Assembly: GCF_006575665.1 (NCBI RefSeq)
Contig: NZ_CP041253.1
Location: 4,777,501-4,841,500, forward strand
Source: Echinicola soli
Lineage (GTDB): Bacteria; Bacteroidota; Bacteroidia; Cytophagales; Cyclobacteriaceae
Reading direction: 5' to 3'
DNA: 64,000 nt
Position numbers and translations under genes: made by a program
Notes under the pieces: model-generated
Told to the model about the DNA's origin: nothing
Seen by the model: the letters and a program-made list of their open reading frames with translations, nothing else
Databases searched by the model: none
Shown: one piece after another, positions 55,336-63,167 of the stretch
How the letters are laid out: every line of letters begins with the position of its first letter
Numbering within the stretch: position 1 is the stretch's first letter

Positions 55336-56604
55336 TTATTCCTTGACCATCTGTGAACCTATAAAAGGTATTTTGGGTGCCAAAAAATATCCCGTCAGGC
55401 TCGCGAAAAAAATAGGGATAATATGACCAAACCCCGTCAAAGTGGCCAATAAAATAGTAGTGCTCATCGGAGTACGGGTAACGCAGGCATTGATAGCTGC
55501 CATACAGCTCACAATCGCCAAGGTCAAGTTTATTGCAGGAAACAACTGGTACAAGATAAGCCCCAACGTAGCTCCTACAAAAAACAAGGGAATGATAAAC
55601 CCTCCACGCCAACCGGAGGTAACAGTGATAGAAATAGCGATGATCTTAAAAACCAAAATCCCGAACAAAAATGTCAGGGAAAAATCGCTTGACAGCAGCT
55701 CATTTATTTCATGATGGCCAAAATACCGCGTAATCGGAAAATAAAATGCGATAATTCCAAGTAATAACCCTCCTATCAAGGTTTTAATATAAATAGGGAT
55801 AGGTTTCTTTTCGAAAAGTGATTTAAAAAACTTTGTACAAAAAACAAATCCCCACCCCAAAGCGGCTCCAATTATAGCAAACAGCACTGCGTATCCAAAG
55901 TCAAAAATACCAGAATACTCATAAGCGGACAAATCCCATGTCGGGCCTAGCCCCAAATGAACGATCAGTGCAAATACCAAATAGCTAAAACAACTTGCCA
56001 CAAATGCCGGAATAATGGCTTTATAATATTCAACAGCATATTTATGGTGGAGTATCTCCAGTGAAAACAAACTTCCTCCCAAAGGAGCCCCAAATAATGC
56101 CGTAAAACCTGAAGCCATTCCTGCAATGCTCATCGACCTTAATTCTTCACCTTTCAACCGCAACATTTTCCCAAACCAAGTTCCTGTGGAGCCGGTTACT
56201 TGTACCAACGGAGCTTCCGGCCCAAGGCTTCCTCCCGATGCCACGCACAGTAAGGAGGAAAGTACCATAGAAGGATTGTTCTTGGGATCGAGCTTCCCTT
56301 TGTTAAACCGGATATTGTTCACGATAAGATGTATCTCTCCGGGGTCACCGATAATATGAATGATCAAGCCGGCCAATAGGCCACAAATGGCCATCAAAGG
56401 GATGACTTGCCATCCGCTAAAAAAGGCAAGCTTGTGCATCAGAAATTCAAGGCCGATCCAATAAACTCCAGCAATAATCCCACCTATCAGGCCCAAGAAT
56501 GCCCACAGTAAAAATGTCCGACTAAAAACAAATGGATTAAACCGGATTGGTTGGTCCAAAAGATCCAAATACCTTACTAGCTTCCGTTTTTGCTTTAATT
56601 TCAC
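55336..56604 (-). CDS. CLC-family chloride channel/antiporter
   Basis: A 422-residue integral membrane protein with about ten hydrophobic segments. CLC selectivity motifs are present: SGGSLGPEAPLVQVTG (Ser/Gly-rich first loop plus the GxEAP motif) near residue 120-135 and GWRGGFIIPLFFVGATLG (the GGxFxP motif) near 330-345. It moves Cl- or another halide, possibly coupled to protons; the glutamate in GPEAP is the usual gating Glu. The start is GTG at 56604, with no better ATG upstream. There are no C-terminal CBS domains. It is a single gene. Confidence 0.92.
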   Translation of the reverse strand: MKLKQKRKLVRYLDLLDQPIRFNPFVFSRTFLLWAFLGLIGGIIAGVYWIGLEFLMHKLAFFSGWQVIPLMAICGLLAGLIIHIIGDPGEIHLIVNNIRFNKGKLDPKNNPSMVLSSLLCVASGGSLGPEAPLVQVTGSTGTWFGKMLRLKGEELRSMSIAGMASGFTALFGAPLGGSLFSLEILHHKYAVEYYKAIIPAFVASCFSYLVFALIVHLGLGPTWDLSAYEYSGIFDFGYAVLFAIIGAALGWGFVFCTKFFKSLFEKKPIPIYIKTLIGGLLLGIIAFYFPITRYFGHHEINELLSSDFSLTFLFGILVFKIIAISITVTSGWRGGFIIPLFFVGATLGLILYQLFPAINLTLAIVSCMAAINACVTRTPMSTTILLATLTGFGHIIPIFFASLTGYFLAPKIPFIGSQMVKE

Positions 56605-57122
56605 TATATCAGATCGGTTTTATGTTAATTTTTTGCGATTTAAAACCCAAAATTAATAAAAATACCTCCTCAATTGGGAATTGTCCTGATTTCTTTCACC
56701 TCCTAATTAAACCCGGAATCATTGCCGTTTAGTTACCGTGAATTTATCCTAGGGCCTTATGTTGGAATACTTTACCATAGTATACCGTTCAGAGCCGTTC
56801 AATATATCTGTTTGGAAAATCATGACCATAAATGGAGACCATGATTTTCTCAATGGAAAAAAGGAAAGGGATAAAATCTGCAAAAACTACTAACGTTCGG
56901 TGGGACATGATAAAAAAAAGAGGTGCTCCCCCCCTGCCCCCCCTTAACTAAGGGGCATTAAATCTGAAATATTCAATAGTCTACATGAATCTTTTTTCAA
57001 AAACTTTCAAACTGTTTTTTTCCATAACAAATTCCACGAAAATCTGTGAAATCCGCCTACTTTCCACTATTTTCTGCCTTATTTACCTCAACGATGATTC
57101 ATAAACCTATTAAACCTAATCC
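56605..57122. other. Divergent intergenic region with poly-C tracts
   Basis: 518 bases between the CLC gene (minus) and the Gfo/Idh/MocA gene (plus). Contains C7-TG-C7 at 56928-56943 (G7CAG7 on the other strand) followed by AACTAAGGGGC, and a run of 'aaatctgtgaaatccgcctac' phrases near 57030-57065 like those in the dispersed repeats. No gene is seen. Confidence 0.45.
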
Positions 57123-58487
57123 ATGATAACCAATAATGCTATCAACCGCCGTCATTTTATCAAAAGCTCAGCAGCTTCTCTTACCCTTGCCTCATTGGGC
57201 GCATTCAATGTTAGCTTTGCAAGTGCCGACAAAACCTACCGAGTAGCCCTGATCGGTACGGGCTGGTATGGGAAAAGTGACCTTTTTAAATTGATCCAAG
57301 TGGCTCCCGTGGAAGTCGTCGCGCTATGTGATGTGGACCGTATCCGGCTCCGGGAAGCAGGAGAACTGGTCAGCCAGCGGCAGCTTTCGGGCAACACCCC
57401 AAAAACCTACAGCGATTTTCAGAAATTGCTCGATGAAAACGAACTGGACATCGTGATGATCGGCTCACCAGATCATTGGCATGCCCTGCAGGCCATCGCG
57501 GCCATCGAAGCAGGAGCTCATCTCTATCTTCAGAAACCCATCAGTGTGGATGTACTGGAAGGTGAGGCCATCCTTGCCGCTGCCCGCAAACACAATCGCA
57601 CAGTCCAAGTGGGCACCCAGCGAAAGAGCACCCCACACCTTATCGAAGCCAAAAAGGAAATCGTGGACAAAGGACTGCTTGGCAAAATCTCCCACGTGGA
57701 AATGTGCTGCTATTACCACATGCGCGCCCAAGGCAATCCTCCTGTACAGCCAGTCCCTGATTTCTTGGACTATGAAAACTGGACCGGACCAGCTCCACTC
57801 CGCCCCTATGACAAACTTCCACATGGCAGCTGGTGGCGGGCCTTTATGGAGTATGGCAATGGCATCATGGGCGACATGTGTGTGCATATGCTGGATACGG
57901 TAAGATGGATGCTGGACCTGGGCTGGCCACAAAAAATCTCTTCTACCGGAGGGATTTATGTGCAGAAAGACGGTAAATCAAACATTGCTGACACTCAAAC
58001 CGCCATCTTCGAATACAACGAACTCAACTGCATCTGGCAACATCGTACTTGGGGCAATCCTGACGATCCGGAATACCCGTGGGCATTTATCCTCCACGGT
58101 GAAAATGGCACCTTAAAGGCCAGTGTGATGCAGTATGATTATATCCCTCATGGTGACGGAGAGCCCATTCATGGTGATGTCATCTATGAAAAGGAAAAAT
58201 ACCCTGAAGACCTCAAAGAAGAGCGCATCGAATTACATGCCGCCCCGGCTACCAGAAATCACTTGAAAGACTTCCTCCAGGCCATCGAAAACAATTCACG
58301 ACCAGTGGCAGACATTGAGGAAGGCCACATTTCTTCTGCTTCCTGCATCCTTGCCAATCTCTCCATGGAACTTGGCAGACCTGTGATCTATGACCCTGTC
58401 CATAAAATCATCGAGGGTGATCCTGAAGCTACAGCTCTCCTCAAACGAAATTACAGGGACGGCTGGGTCCATCCATGGAATGGGTAG
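57123..58487 (+). CDS. Gfo/Idh/MocA family oxidoreductase, Tat-exported
   Basis: A 454-residue enzyme with an N-terminal twin-arginine signal (NRRHFIKSSAASLTLASLG), hence periplasmic with bound cofactor. The Rossmann domain opens VALIGTGWYGKSD (GxGxxG at 45-50) and continues LQKPISVD, the EKP-like motif with Gln for Glu. The C-terminal alpha/beta domain follows, with WWRAFMEYGNGIMGDMCVHM near 240-258 (His and Asp of the catalytic area). It oxidises or reduces sugar derivatives with NAD(P); the substrate is unknown. It is alone, flanked by a repeat region downstream. Confidence 0.9.
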   Translation: MITNNAINRRHFIKSSAASLTLASLGAFNVSFASADKTYRVALIGTGWYGKSDLFKLIQVAPVEVVALCDVDRIRLREAGELVSQRQLSGNTPKTYSDFQKLLDENELDIVMIGSPDHWHALQAIAAIEAGAHLYLQKPISVDVLEGEAILAAARKHNRTVQVGTQRKSTPHLIEAKKEIVDKGLLGKISHVEMCCYYHMRAQGNPPVQPVPDFLDYENWTGPAPLRPYDKLPHGSWWRAFMEYGNGIMGDMCVHMLDTVRWMLDLGWPQKISSTGGIYVQKDGKSNIADTQTAIFEYNELNCIWQHRTWGNPDDPEYPWAFILHGENGTLKASVMQYDYIPHGDGEPIHGDVIYEKEKYPEDLKEERIELHAAPATRNHLKDFLQAIENNSRPVADIEEGHISSASCILANLSMELGRPVIYDPVHKIIEGDPEATALLKRNYRDGWVHPWNG

Positions 58488-58664
58488 CTTTGAAAGAACT
58501 TAAAATTCTAAGATCGGAATATTGGGAGAATTTTAGCTCATAGGGATAAAAAGTACGGAAAAACGCCATCGCTCAAAGGGATTACATACCCAGGCTAACG
58601 AAGTTGTCCTCCTTCCACATATCCGTATTCATCTGTATCTATCTGTGGTTCCCCAAGTGATGAA

Positions 58665-59350
58665 TCAAGCCATATTTCTAGGGGAATTTCCTAAGGTTTC
58701 CATTCATTTGGTATGTTGCCACGAAGTCGCCCAGACACGAAGTGTTTTGTAGGAGGATTCCAAATTTCATAAAAAACAAACAGCTTTGGTTCTTAGAGCT
58801 TTGTGGCAAAAAACAAAAAAGAAACCAAACTAAAATATAGGGATTCATGCCGTCAGCTTTACCCAATTTATCTGTATACTATCCAACAAAATACTATGGC
58901 TTCGTTCCAGCCTCCGATATTAAAAAAATCAGCAGATATCTGCTCTATCGGCATCATCAGTGTGCTATCAAAATTGTTCCGCCCCCAACTTCCCCGCTTA
59001 CCCTTGATCCCTCGATCCTCTGTACAACGGACCAAGTAATATTTCTGGGGGATGAGAGATTTCCAGGTGGTTTTGGTAAGCATATTTCTCTTTAATTTAG
59101 CAATAGTAATGTGTAGATTATGAAATCAGTATAAATCCGTCATTGCGAATGCAGAGCAACGGAGTGAAGCAATCTCGTTTTCTTAATACGGGATTGCCAC
59201 GTTCCCGATAGCTCGGGACAGGCTATACTTCCTCGCTATGACGGTATTTTAAATCGCGTTTATTATAAAAAATCAGCGCAAATCTTATTAATATGTACCA
59301 TCTGCGTGCTATCGGAACCAACCCTAATCCCCCAACTTTTTCACTTGACC
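58665..59350 (-). repeat. Composite dispersed repeat, copy B (inverted relative to copy A)
   Basis: Read on the minus strand it repeats copy A in order: GGTCAAGTGAAAAAGTTGG, GGGATTAGGGTTGGTT, 108-bp element (59137-59244), MLTKTTWKSLI-like segment (about 59083-59030), CCACAAAGCTCTAAGAACC and CACTTCGTGTCTGGGCGACTT. It has an extra insert of about 100 bp (about 58905-59025) that is itself a diverged second copy of the head unit. About 9.9 kb separate copies A and B. Confidence 0.8.
59137..59244 (-). mobile_element. 108-bp MITE-like inverted-repeat element inside copy B
   Basis: Identical in all 108 bases to the reverse complement of 48781-48888, while the flanking repeat sequence has diverged at several positions. 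No coding capacity. The high identity relative to the flanks suggests recent movement or gene conversion. Confidence 0.75.
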
Positions 59351-59386
59351 CAATACAACCTGAAGGGACAAAACCACAAATCAAAA

Positions 59387-59408
59387 AGAGGCGTCCCAAA
59401 ACGCCTCT
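59387..59408. terminator. Hairpin with A-tract
   Basis: AGAGGCGT (59387-59394) pairs with ACGCCTCT (59401-59408), loop CCCAAA, preceded by an A-tract. It resembles the AAAAAGAGGYGTCC hairpin at 74-105 and may end a minus-strand transcript from the decayed genes to its right. Confidence 0.5.
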
Positions 59409-59669
59409 CAAATTGGTGCCCAATCTGGCATTTGGCTAAAGCTGGTTTTGCTTGCAGAGCCAGATCAGGACTTAAAATCTTTTGGATAGTTAAGCTTGTA
59501 CTAACATAACGTCTTCGTGCCCTCCATAGTCTTAAAGATTAGGTAAAATAAACCACTCCCTAATCCTGCTGAATGTGTTCTTTCATAATGGATGGTGACG
59601 GTATAAAACGCTTCAAATGTCCTTGGTAGATTTTCCTCAGCTTAACCATTATCGCTGGGGGTTCCTGGT

Positions 59670-59807
59670 TTAAATTTTACCTTTCAAAAGGTCATGTTCC
59701 AGTTTATTGATCAACGAGATTTCATAGTCCTTGGCCGGTTCAGCGCTATAGAAAGACTTGGTGATAAAATAAGCCTTCTTAAGACCTTTTCCCATTGCAT
59801 GGAGCAT
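59670..59807 (-). pseudogene. 45-codon C-terminal gene remnant
   Basis: A minus-strand open stretch from an ATG at 59807 to TAA at 59670, with normal codon choice (MLHAMGKGLKKAYFITKS... to ...KLEHDLLKGKI). It looks like the last part of a protein whose front is lost. I cannot name the family. It sits in a decayed region between a repeat copy and a frameshifted gene remnant. Confidence 0.4.
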
Positions 59808-59895
59808 ATTACGATAGTTTTATAACATCATTCTTATACCACTCTCTTTCAGCTCCCTAAAATAGGTAAAATATCACCCCCATGCAACATTTATT

Positions 59896-60266
59896 TCAAG
59901 GTATATTTACGCCAGTCATTTTCAAAAAAGTAGGATACGGGTCCATATACGGTACCAAGCAGGCACTGACCTGATTGGACTGAAATGTGCCAGGCCACCA
60001 AGCTATCCCCAGGACGCCCATTCCTCCTTCATACGTGGATGTTTTACGCTCAAAAAGTAGCCTTGCCAAACCATCGTTTTCTTTTTGAGTAAGCCAAGGA
60101 TTATTATAACTAGTAAAAATCACCAGCTTATTTTCTACAGATTCCAATTCTTTCAGTGTTTCGAAATCCTACCCACACTCCAATTCGGCTCTTCCACTAC
60201 ATCACCAAAATTTTCCCGCTTACTTATGTCTATTAATCTTTTTGCCAAATGGGAGAAAGTTATCAT
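59896..60266 (-). pseudogene. Frameshifted gene remnant downstream of alpha/beta hydrolase
   Basis: A minus-strand frame opens with ATG at 60266, overlapping the alpha/beta hydrolase stop by 4 bases, reads 37 codons (MITFSHLAKRLIDISK... to ...WSVGRISKH) and stops at 60153. The reading continues in another frame from about 60175 (DFETLKELESVENKLVIFTS...) to TGA at 59896, ending ...TGVNIP. The two parts together would be about 125 residues, with a Trp/Gly-rich stretch (GVLGIAWWPGTF). The overlap shows it was translationally coupled to the hydrolase. Family not recognised; possibly part of a carbohydrate-active enzyme, low confidence. Confidence 0.5.
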
Positions 60267-61300
60267 AAATCCCAACGGTCTTCCTTTGGGTAAATCATCC
60301 CTTCCTTCCAGAGTTCTTGATAGACCGCCTGCTTTCCGGTTAGATCCTCTTCCAAAAATGCTTGGACAAACCTGATAAATACAGGATGATTTCGATAATG
60401 CGGCAACCCATGCCCGTCATTGAACAGGAAAAAATCACCGTCTTGGTAGTGGGCGGCCAAGACCTGATCTACCCGCTGATCCGCTAAACTGTCTGTGACA
60501 CCGGAAAAAACCACTGATTTCCCCTCAAAATCAGCCACCTGATCATAATGAATCCCTTTTACCTGAAATGGGTGTCGAGCATATTCTGCCATTACAGGTA
60601 CCGACTTCTCGCCAATCCATCCTGTATTTTTTGGTGAATGCACCTCCTTACCATCCATCCCTTGCAAAGCATACAGGTGCTCGAAGCAGCGAATTGCCAA
60701 GGCAACGTTTTCTGCTTTTCCATGATTCTCTTCTGTATTAACGGGCAAATATTCATCAGGAGTCTTTTTAATAGTAATCCCCATGGAATGCTGCAGCTCC
60801 AGGAGCAAAGGATCAATGCTTATGGCACCATGGACACGTTTGGGATATTTAGCCATATACCGGTGCAATAGCTCTGCCGAAGACGACACCCCAAATAAGC
60901 TTACCTTATTCCCCTTGGCCACGACCTCCCGGACAGCCTCCAGGTCATTGACCAATTGGACCGAATTGAACACCTGATAGGCCATTGACCAGTCGATTTT
61001 ACCTTTCCGCCATAGGTTCTCCCCAAAGTTTGGCTGCTGCTCCCTCCCCATGACGGTGACGACATTGAACTTCAGGCGAAGGGGATCGGGCCAAGCATCA
61101 CCACCACTGTAAAAGGTGAGGGCATCTGACACTACCAGCACGGTATTTTTCTCTGGATCATAAGGTGTTTCGAAGGTATAATAAATCCTCCCCCAGCCCC
61201 ATTCGGGCTTACCGTAGACGAAGGGTACCTCTATCGCATGGTATTCTTTTGGGGCATTCAAAGCCAAGCTAAGCGACCAAAAAATCATTAAAAATTTCAT
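60263..61300 (-). CDS. Alpha/beta hydrolase fold protein, exported
   Basis: A 345-residue protein with a signal peptide (1-15, MIFWSLSLALNA). The fold follows VLVVSDALTFYSGGDAWPD (oxyanion part), FNVVTVMGREQQP and the nucleophile elbow LFGVSSSAELLHRY (GxSxS, a variant of GxSxG) near residue 138-150. A catalytic His may be the one in FFLFNDGHGLPHYRNHPVFI near the C-terminus. It is likely a periplasmic esterase or acyl hydrolase; the substrate is unknown. Its stop overlaps the next, frameshifted gene by 4 bases. Confidence 0.75.
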   Translation of the reverse strand: MKFLMIFWSLSLALNAPKEYHAIEVPFVYGKPEWGWGRIYYTFETPYDPEKNTVLVVSDALTFYSGGDAWPDPLRLKFNVVTVMGREQQPNFGENLWRKGKIDWSMAYQVFNSVQLVNDLEAVREVVAKGNKVSLFGVSSSAELLHRYMAKYPKRVHGAISIDPLLLELQHSMGITIKKTPDEYLPVNTEENHGKAENVALAIRCFEHLYALQGMDGKEVHSPKNTGWIGEKSVPVMAEYARHPFQVKGIHYDQVADFEGKSVVFSGVTDSLADQRVDQVLAAHYQDGDFFLFNDGHGLPHYRNHPVFIRFVQAFLEEDLTGKQAVYQELWKEGMIYPKEDRWDL

Positions 61301-61445
61301 ACTGTAAAGAAATTGATTTTCCTCAAAAACCTGTATTTCACTCTCTTAAAATTCGTTAAACTAATCTATATCACCATCTCCACAGATCAGCAGGAATTTC
61401 CAGTCTGATTTTTTAACTTTGTTTCTTAACCTAAATACGCTGACC

Positions 61446-61736
61446 ATGGACCTTAGTGATTTTAAAAACAGCCTTTCCCAGAGCCATCCACCCGCTGGCA
61501 TCAGCATCATGCTAGAAGCCCTCTGGTATGATGGCAAAGACAACTGGAACCATGCACATGACCTGGTCAATGATCTGAAAGGACAAGATGTCGCTTACGT
61601 ACATGCTTACCTCCATCGCAAAGAAGGTGATGACTGGAATGCTTCTTACTGGTACCGAAACGCTGGCAAACCTAAACCTTCCTGTAGCTTGGAAGAAGAA
61701 TGGGAAAATATAACGAAGCATTTTTTACAGATATAG
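61446..61736 (+). CDS. Small cytosolic hypothetical protein
   Basis: A 96-residue protein from the ATG at 61446 (the open frame reaches back to 61419 with TTG). It has no signal or membrane part, and conserved-looking aromatic clusters (ALWYDGKDNWNHAHDLVN, DDWNASYWYRNAG). Similar short proteins of this type occur in Bacteroidetes, without function. It stands alone between the alpha/beta hydrolase (divergent) and the hemN fragment. Confidence 0.7.
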   Translation: MDLSDFKNSLSQSHPPAGISIMLEALWYDGKDNWNHAHDLVNDLKGQDVAYVHAYLHRKEGDDWNASYWYRNAGKPKPSCSLEEEWENITKHFLQI

Positions 61737-61891
61737 CGTGTTTCCAACTGTATAAAATTACTTTTTACCGTATTTTAATGTTTTTAAACCAATAAACAGT
61801 TTTTTCTAACATAAATCAGTATTGGAGCTGGTTTGGGCCTATCAAAATAGGGATAGCGTTCAATAATTTTACCTTATCAATTCAATGTCCC

Positions 61892-62020
61892 ATGAAGATC
61901 CCTGCTGAACTGATCGATAAATCTGATGTAGCTGTACCAAGGTACACCAGCTACCCCACCCTCCCCTTTTGGGAAGTGCCTTTGTACGAAATAGCTGCTG
62001 CGCATTTGACCACAGAATAA
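61892..62020 (+). pseudogene. hemN: N-terminal fragment of oxygen-independent coproporphyrinogen III oxidase
   Basis: ATG at 61892 starts a 42-codon frame MKIPAELIDKSDVAVPRYTS... then YPTLPFWEVPLYE, which matches the start of HemN (LIxKYDVPVPRYTSYPTVPFW). It ends at TAA 62018-62020 before any radical-SAM Cys motif, so it is non-functional. About 50 bases on lies the 51-bp dispersed repeat (62070-62120) and then repeat copy C, so rearrangement through repeats probably cut the gene. An intact hemN should exist elsewhere. Confidence 0.8.
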
Positions 62021-62069
62021 AAAACTAAAAATCTCGAACCTTTGTCTTTAGCAAAACCCGAAATATGCA

Positions 62070-62120
62070 TAGCCTATCTACGCCGCGGCGCACAAGTGTT
62101 GCGACCTGAAATTGCTTCAA
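62070..62120 (+). repeat. 51-bp dispersed repeat, second copy
   Basis: Identical to 51300-51350 on the same strand over 51 bases, beginning TAGCCTATCTACGCCGCGGC. The preceding bases (CCCGAAAT..GCA) are similar in both. It lies directly after the hemN fragment. Confidence 0.85.
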
Positions 62121-62179
62121 CATCGGCCGCTATGCTTTAGTTTTCTGCATTACCTGGCGGCCAAACAGGGCAATGCTGA

Positions 62180-62370
62180 AACCGGACCAAGCAATATTTC
62201 TGGGAGATGAGAGATTTCCAGGTGGTTTTGGTAAGCATATTTCTCTTTAATTTAGCAATAGGAATACGTTCTCCAGCATAAAAAATCAGCACAAACCTTA
62301 TTAATCTGCACCATCTGCGTGCTATCGAAACCAACCCTAATCCCCCAACTTTTTCACTTGGCCCTAAAAC
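62180..62370 (-). repeat. Composite dispersed repeat, copy C (short)
   Basis: On the minus strand it holds the head (GGCCAAGTGAAAAAGTTGGG, GGGATTAGGGTTGGTTTCGA), the GCAGATTAATAAGG phrase and the MLTKTTWKSLI-like segment, but lacks the 108-bp inverted-repeat element and the distal part. It is the 'empty' version that shows where the element entered copies A and B. Confidence 0.75.
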
Positions 62371-62499
62371 CTTCAAACTAACTGATTTTTGGTTTTTATG
62401 ACTAATTTATAGTGCATTGGTCCATCATACCCAAAAGCCCCTTCAGGAATTTTTCTATCCATGTCAAGTTTAAAAAAATATCATTAATATTGCAGTCAA

Positions 62500-62892
62500 A
62501 TGATAAGGTCGTTATTCTACATATGGCTTTCGATGATTATAGTACTGAACAGTATGATCTTTTCAGTCATCCAGATGGATTACGTCCTCAATAAGGAATA
62601 TATAGCAGAAAACCTTTGTATCAATAGGGATAAGCCAGAGATGCACTGTGATGGGAAATGTTTTTTGGCCGAAAAGCTTAAAGAAGCCCAAGACCAAAAA
62701 GAGCAACAACCTGGCGGCATAGATTTTAGTCGGGACTTCGGCATCTATATTTTACAAGAAAACCATTTTGGGTTTCAGGGACTCAAAATTCCCAATAATT
62801 TGCCCATTGCATTTTACCAAGGGGGAAATTGTTTTCATACCTCTACGGACATTTTTCATCCTCCGAAAAACAACAGTTTACTTATCGCTTAA
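62500..62892 (+). CDS. Small membrane-anchored Cys-rich protein near MauG
   Basis: A 130-residue protein with one N-terminal hydrophobic segment (5-25, LFYIWLSMIIVLNSMIFSVI) and a motif CINRDKPEMHCDGKCFLAEK (Cys at about 40, 50 and 54) that recurs in short Bacteroidetes proteins beside metal-related TonB receptors and MauG-type peroxidases. The Cys/His pattern suggests metal binding, perhaps copper, but this is inference. It is followed 275 bases later by the MauG-like gene; the expected TonB receptor or MbnP gene is missing from between them. Confidence 0.7.
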   Translation: MIRSLFYIWLSMIIVLNSMIFSVIQMDYVLNKEYIAENLCINRDKPEMHCDGKCFLAEKLKEAQDQKEQQPGGIDFSRDFGIYILQENHFGFQGLKIPNNLPIAFYQGGNCFHTSTDIFHPPKNNSLLIA

Positions 62893-63167
62893 AAGAAATA
62901 CGCATAGGTTTTGCCAACCTTCATGGCATGCCCTGCCTTCTGGAAAAGGCTTTATCATGCGTGATGAGCGTGCTTTATTTCAAAAAATGTATTAACAAGA
63001 GTGCTTGTCCCAGTAAATGGGTGCAGTGATTTTCTGTATCAACATAGAAAAACAGGACGGCCATGCGCTGTCCTTAGGCCATTTATGTAGTGCGCCATTT
63101 GCATTACAGGCTTTTCTGAACAGAATCATGATGCCACTGGGACAGTCTCTGCATATCCTATTTGATT

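Noticed and set aside
58678..58866. Short open frame in repeat copy B with an MKFGILLQNTSCLGDFVATY-like translation
   Set aside because: The same translation arises in copy A from repetitive DNA; it is repeat sequence, not a gene.
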